A stretch of DNA of 64,000 bases from Chrysoperla carnea (lineage: Eukaryota; Arthropoda; Insecta; Neuroptera; Chrysopidae): positions 34,239,501 through 34,303,500 of the forward strand of contig NC_058341.1 in the NCBI RefSeq assembly GCF_905475395.1. The letters are read 5' to 3'. This document shows, in pieces, positions 59,216 through 64,000 of this stretch. The notes beneath the pieces were generated by a model that did not search any database, had not been told where the DNA came from, and worked only from the letters and a program-made list of their open reading frames with translations. Each line of letters starts with the position of its first letter. Positions within the stretch are counted from its first letter, which is position 1. Both the position numbers and the translations under genes were made by a program.

Positions 59216-60789
59216 ACTTAAAATATACTTTTTGGTGACGTAATTGTTAGCTCCTGGATTATATTAATGCAAAAGAATTCATTTTATAATTATTTTAAAT
59301 AAAATTTGTAAAATTATAAAAAACCCCGTCGTAAAACAGTAAACTTTTTTGTGTTAAGTGTTATAAATTACTAAAATTTTATGGTGGAAGTGCAAGGAAA
59401 TAATAATAATACCTACAATATCATTATATTCTATGGAATTAGAAGGTTTTTAGAATATTTCTTCTTCTTTCTTCTTATGTTTTCATTCAAAATTCTCTTT
59501 AGACTGCCTTTTGATGCTTAATTAATAGTTATATGTGGTTCTTTAATTATCTGGCTAACGTTTAAGAGCCGATTATGAGACACTTCAATTTGGCTGATTT
59601 TGGGCGCGTATAAAAAAAATTTTTCCAAATTTTTCAATTTATCATTTTTTAAATAATCCATAGTATTTATTCTTCAAGACTAATATTGATAATAGTTTAT
59701 TGATCTTTTGCGGCAAATTAAAAAGTAAATTTAATCACTAGATTATTCATTACATTTTATTGAAATAATTCGGATTGCCCTTGAATTATCTCGCCTTTAA
59801 AACTTTTTTGCCCCTAAAATTGTGCCTCCCTAGTAAATTACTTCACGTGTCTAAGCCCAAATCCAGCACTGTAATTGTGGCCGTATTTTTGTGAAGTATA
59901 TGATTGAAAATGCTCTCAAATTTTCCCTGAGTTTAATTAACCGCGATTGCTTTTTAAAACATAGATTTCCAGATTCTTAAAAATTAAAACGATCCAAAGT
60001 TTGTTTATCAGAGCATGTTTCGTTAGGAGGAAAATTTTTTTTGCATATTTTTCAACATCTAAAAAGTTCAAACTTCATGAAAATATAAATAAAAAGTACT
60101 TTGCTAATTACCCGTAGTAAAATTTTCTTCTATTCACCCAACTCTCTAAGTAAATAATATTATTTTTTGCGGAAATAAGATTTCTGGATAATTTCCGAGC
60201 TTGTAATGGACATTGACGACCAATGTGTGTATAGATACATCAAACAACCATATTTTTAATGCTTTAATTTCCGTTTTTGAAATTATTTGATAGCAAAAAC
60301 AATGAGGATATCTTCATAAAATTTTTTATTTTATCTTTGAATGCTTCATGCTTTTTGATTTTTGAAAAAGCTCCAAGCAGATAAATCGAAAATCTTTTAT
60401 AATAAATAAATCATAACCATCCCATTGATGAACTAACCCGAATTTCATTCCCATTGAAACTCCTTTGATAGAATTACACGTCCAAGTGTGTTAAACAAAC
60501 CTTTTTGTGAGTCTAAAACGGGGAATGGAAACCGTAATTTGTTTGAACTTTCTTTAACATTTTTGAAATCTGTGCCTAGGCAAATGTAGCCATCATTGGC
60601 GCAGCATAGGTGCATTTCCCACTTTTCCCTCTTTAGCTACGCTCATGGTGGCCACTTTTGCAAAGGAGCCTGTTATCCAATTTTACACCCCTCCCATCCA
60701 TGGTATTTATTTGCACACATTTTCAAGATAACGTTTAGAAACGCTAAAGAAAATTGTTTACTCAACAAAAAAAAACTCTCAAACCAAAT

Positions 60790-61523
60790 AGTTTTTATTT
60801 TTATTGTCGTATCTTTAAATGGTCGAACTACAGAACGTTTTTAAAAATCTAGAACATGTAGCTAGACAATATGGGTTAACAGTTAATGAAAGTAAAACAA
60901 AATATGTTAATTTACAAAACCATGATGGCGAAGATGAAAGTGATCTAAAAATTCAAACACCTAGGAAAACGTACTCCTTCCAGAGTGTTACAGATTTTGA
61001 ATGCCTAGGATTTTTAACTAAAACAAATGCGGATGAAGAGATGGACATTAATAATAGACTTCAAAGAGGAAGCAAGGTCGTCAGTACCTTGAGAAGCATC
61101 TTGCTATCTCCAATGGTATCAAGATCGGTGAAGGCCCGGATTTACAAAAAAATGATTAGGCCGACGGTACTCTATGGGAAAGGAAAGTTTTAAGGAAAAT
61201 TTATGGAGGTATAAAAGATCAGTGTGGGCTTTGGAGAAGAAGTACAAATGAGGAAGTTTATGCAATATATAGGGACCCCAACATTGTAAATGTTATCAAA
61301 GCACGGCGTGTAGGATGGCTGGGGCACATTTGCCAGATGCTGGATAAAAGAATTCCAAAAAAAAAGATTACCGAAGGAGAAAACTAAAAAGAGGGATTCC
61401 GAAAAGAAAGTGGATTGGAGCCACGATTGAGGATCTTCAACAGATCGGAATTAAGAACTGGAAAGAAGAAGCAATGAACAGGAAAAAATGGAAGACAATT
61501 TATAAAAAAATTTTGAAGTCATG
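60790..61523 (+). pseudogene. Non-LTR retrotransposon reverse transcriptase, 3' fragment, frameshifted
   Basis: The fragment codes for the end of a reverse transcriptase and the region after it. A stretch near 60810 (NGRTTE) shifts frame into LQNVFKNLEHVARQYGLTVN plus ESKTKYV, the segment just after the catalytic FADD-type box in this class. It continues through FECLGFLTK and RSVKARIYKKMIRPTVLYG. There the usual SETW-type segment is deleted and the frame shifts into ERKVLRKIYGG, then KARRVGWLGHI and QQIGIKNWKEEAMNRKKW. A stop interrupts TEGEN and KRGIPKRKW. The fragment is dead, 5'-truncated as is usual for this class, and no poly(A) tail or target duplication was found. Exact clade not assigned. 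Confidence 0.85.
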
Positions 61524-61981
61524 AGCCCTTGAGCACTGTGGGATGTTTACTTTTGTGTCACTTGTATCAAATGAATATCAATGAAACTATACCAAACAAC
61601 TACAGGGGATGTAAGGATAGAATTTTCATTTAATTGTACGAATCCCCCTTATCGTATTAATCGTATTAATTGTACAAATCCTCTTATCGTATTACTATAT
61701 TTTATCCTGACCTTAGTTTGTCTCTAATTGAATTTATTGTGAAAAAACATGCGACTTGTGTCGCGTCGCTATCATATAAAAGCTCAAAGAAATAACTAAC
61801 GTATTTTATTATAATTTTGTGTCCAACATAAATAACACTTTTCGTTTCATACAAATTATGTGGATGCCGAAAAAAAAATTATTTAATAATAAAAATTTTT
61901 TGAGAGGACATGAATGGAATTTATTAAAATATAAAAAGTTTATTCATAGAATTATAATAGTTTAATTTTGTTTTTTTGAAA

Positions 61982-63478
61982 ATGACTACTTCAATTGAAA
62001 ATTTAGACGATAAGCCTAAGCTTACTAGATTATTACCGGAAACAGATAATAATTCAACAATTTTTCCATGGTCCCCAACACCTTTTAGAAAGGGTGCAAG
62101 TATTATTTCGGATAAGAAAGTGAGTTTTATTATTGTGATATTTTTTTTGTTTATTTGAAATATTGAATAATTTTAGAAAATAAATACGGAATGTGATGAT
62201 TTATATCCAAATTGCGATGTAAGTGTTTGGCTTCGATCTTGTGAGCAGGAAATTATCGAACCAATAGAGGGAACGGTCACAGGTAGGATTTATAAAATTT
62301 GTTTTACAGTTATAAAAAAAAATTGCAAATCATTTGCGCCTAATATACGCTCCTCGTTTTAAACAATTTTTCCATTTGAACTTTTTTGGGAATCCAACAT
62401 TTTATATCTAAAAATCGTTTCTAAATATGTTATATCCCACAAAAAAAAATTTACCTCAAAAAATACTTTTCCCGAAATATTTGAACATATTTTGCTTTCA
62501 TTTTGAGCAGAAAAATCGTGTGAAGGTAATTTTCTCCATATTTGAATTCTTCGGAGGTAACTTGAAATCCAAAAATCACAATTTTTGAGAGGAGTAAAAA
62601 ATTATTTCCTCTGGCTCAATTAAAATAGGTGAAACAAGTGAAAATAAACAATTGACTGAGTTAATTGTTGAAATACCCTATATAGACAGTGTTGAATATC
62701 AGACCTTGTATTGTTTTATAAATTAAAAAAGTTTAAAAAAACAAAAACTTTTATGTCAAATAAAATGGTGACTTTCTGGCCGCCCTTGGAAAAATTCGAA
62801 AAATTTTGTCTTCCTTCCTATTGCCCGACAGGTTTGGTATGAAATTAGAATCAATAGAGTATTTATACGTATTTATAAAAATATCTACCTACAATTTTCA
62901 ACCTTCTACCTTGTATAGTTTTGGAGAAAATGGAAATTTATATTCTAGCCTAATTTGCACCCTCACAGCGAAACAAAAATGTTTACGAAAGAATGTTTCA
63001 AACAAAAGTTGTTTATTTTTTTTATATATATCATTATATACTATTTGTATTTAGGGATCATTCCAAAATGGTTAAATGGAGCTTTATATCGAAATGGTCC
63101 AGGTTCTATAAAAGTTGGTGATATGGAATTTAAGCATTTATTTGATAGTTCAGCATTACTTCATAGGTATAAAAATGTTTTCACGATATATTATGAAAAT
63201 AGTTTAATTTATAGCTTCCAATCTGCACAGTTTCAAATTTTGATAATACCAAAACTGAATAAATATGGCTTTTTCCATTTTATGTGCCCTAAGTAAGTTA
63301 ATAACCAATTAGACTTATCCCTTTTTTTTAGATTTTCTATTCAAAATGGAAAAGTAACTTATCAATGTCGATTTTTACAAACCGATGTTTATAAGAAAAA
63401 CAATGAAGCTGGAAGAATTGTCATAACCGAGTTTGGAACAGCATCAGTGCCAGATCCATGTCAAACTATATTTAATAA
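61982..63478 (+). CDS. NinaB-like carotenoid oxygenase (beta-carotene 15,15'-cleavage type), 5' part, continues beyond window
   Basis: First four coding exons: 61982-62119, 62177-62282, 63055-63166 and 63332-63478. All junctions have GT/AG and the frame is continuous, giving about 167 residues. The start is the ATG at 61982. Family-defining stretches are DLYPNCDVSVWLRSCEQEII, IPKWLNGALYRNGPGSIKVG, FKHLFDSSALLHR joined across an intron to FSIQNGKVTYQCRF, and RIVITEFGTASVPDPC. Insect NinaB cleaves carotenoids to retinal for visual chromophore and is reported to isomerise as well. The four iron-binding histidines of the beta-propeller lie downstream, outside the window, so catalytic integrity cannot be judged. 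Intron 2 (62283-63054) contains a family A repeat ending just before the exon 3 acceptor. No upstream non-coding exon or promoter was identified. Confidence 0.92.
62634..63030 (+). repeat. Dispersed repeat family A, copy A5, in ninaB-like intron 2
   Basis: Begins ACAAGTGAAAATAAACAATT, GAGTTAATTGTTGAAATACC, continues with TATAGTTTTGGAGAAAATGG and CAAAAATGTTTACGAAAGAA, and ends near CAAAAGTTGTTTATTTTTTT. The end is about 25-30 bases before the AG of exon 3, so the T-rich tract before the acceptor overlaps or adjoins repeat sequence. Confidence 0.65.
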
Positions 63479-64000
63479 GTAAGTTTGAAAACACGGTAAT
63501 TTTTTATTTGTCTTTTTATAAGAAGGAAAATTATTGGAAAACTTTTTATTTAATTTGTAAAGAGCTATCAAAAAATGAAAATTTCATCAGGGTTTTATTT
63601 TAACTATTTTGTAATGGAGTCCCAAAAATAGTGTAAAATACACATTATTTTTTGTGCATACGCTAAAATTCGAATTTGTAACTGTTTTAAAAATCGCTAA
63701 AATGCAAATTTTTAACTTATAGTTGTCGTTTAGAGGGTTCAAGATTCAGAACTCAACACTTTTCGCATCTATTTGAAAATTCAAAAAGTTAAAAATTTTC
63801 AACACATTTAATGATGCATATCTTTCAAATAAAAAACCCGTTAATGCAATTATTCTTTGGAGAGCTTAATTTTACTCTGTGTTTTTTAGTTTTATCTAAA
63901 AAACACATAATTAGTACCTACAATAACGAGAAAGGTTTGAAACCAAGTCGAATTCCACCCACGATAAAATTTTAACTCTGTTATGACTTTAATTATTTAT
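63479..64000 (+). other. Start of ninaB-like intron 4, running off the window
   Basis: Follows donor GTAAGTTTG at 63479. AT-rich with no further exon of the oxygenase recognised before the window ends. Confidence 0.75.

Larger units (their letters stand above)
52886..61981. other. Repeat-rich intergenic region between PHYH-2 and ninaB-like gene
   Basis: No host gene supported. It contains a family A copy, a partial palindromic MITE, a mariner fossil, a direct duplication of about 300 bp, a family B copy, a CAAGACC-rich repeat and a non-LTR reverse transcriptase remnant, each listed separately. Remaining stretches (54000-55300, 59200-60780) are AT-rich with nothing recognised. Confidence 0.6.

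Noticed and set aside
1..64000. CRISPR array, prokaryotic operon or phage-like system
   Set aside because: The window is eukaryotic: spliced genes, animal transposons, no regularly spaced repeats with spacers and no prokaryotic gene organisation.
1..64000. tRNA or rRNA genes
   Set aside because: No cloverleaf with recognisable A and B boxes or rRNA-like GC-rich blocks was found by eye; a covariance search would be needed to exclude degraded copies.

Overview
This is an AT-rich animal nuclear window that reads as insect. Its genes have spliced exons with GT/AG borders, it carries an odd-skipped family zinc-finger exon and a ninaB-type carotenoid oxygenase, and most of the rest is decayed DNA transposons and foldback (MITE-like) repeats. 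The species cannot be named from the sequence.

Layout. 1-33803 has no exon I can support. It holds many inverted-repeat elements, a deleted pogo/Tigger transposon with intact ends and TA duplication (21274-22039), a TTAA-flanked element (29322-29907) and a Helitron-like element (30320-30785). 33804-34887 (+) is the last coding exon of an odd/sob/bowl-type gene; its earlier exons are not visible, so its intron or upstream region fills the left half of the window. 40875-44105 (-) and 48505-52885 (-) are two complete seven-exon phytanoyl-CoA dioxygenase (PHYH) paralogs with matching exon lengths and phases. Between them, on the + strand, lies an apparently intronless 570-residue protein with 14 C2H2 fingers (46109-47821). 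52886-61981 is repeat-rich and holds a mariner transposase fossil whose catalytic block is tandemly repeated, a direct duplication of about 300 bp, and a non-LTR reverse transcriptase fragment. 61982-63478 (+) carries the first four coding exons of a ninaB-like carotenoid oxygenase that runs off the right edge.

Function. The PHYH pair predicts peroxisomal alpha-oxidation of 3-methyl-branched fatty acyl-CoA. Both proteins start with a canonical PTS2 signal and keep the Fe(II) and 2-oxoglutarate ligands. The ninaB-like enzyme would make retinal from carotenoids. The two zinc-finger proteins are nuclear regulators. I see no operon-like or pathway link among the four kinds of gene.

The most notable structures are the PHYH duplication enclosing an unrelated opposite-strand gene, the in-frame 117-bp tandem repeat of the mariner catalytic block, and a five-copy dispersed repeat, one copy of which abuts the ninaB exon 3 splice acceptor. 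I found no convincing new multi-gene system.
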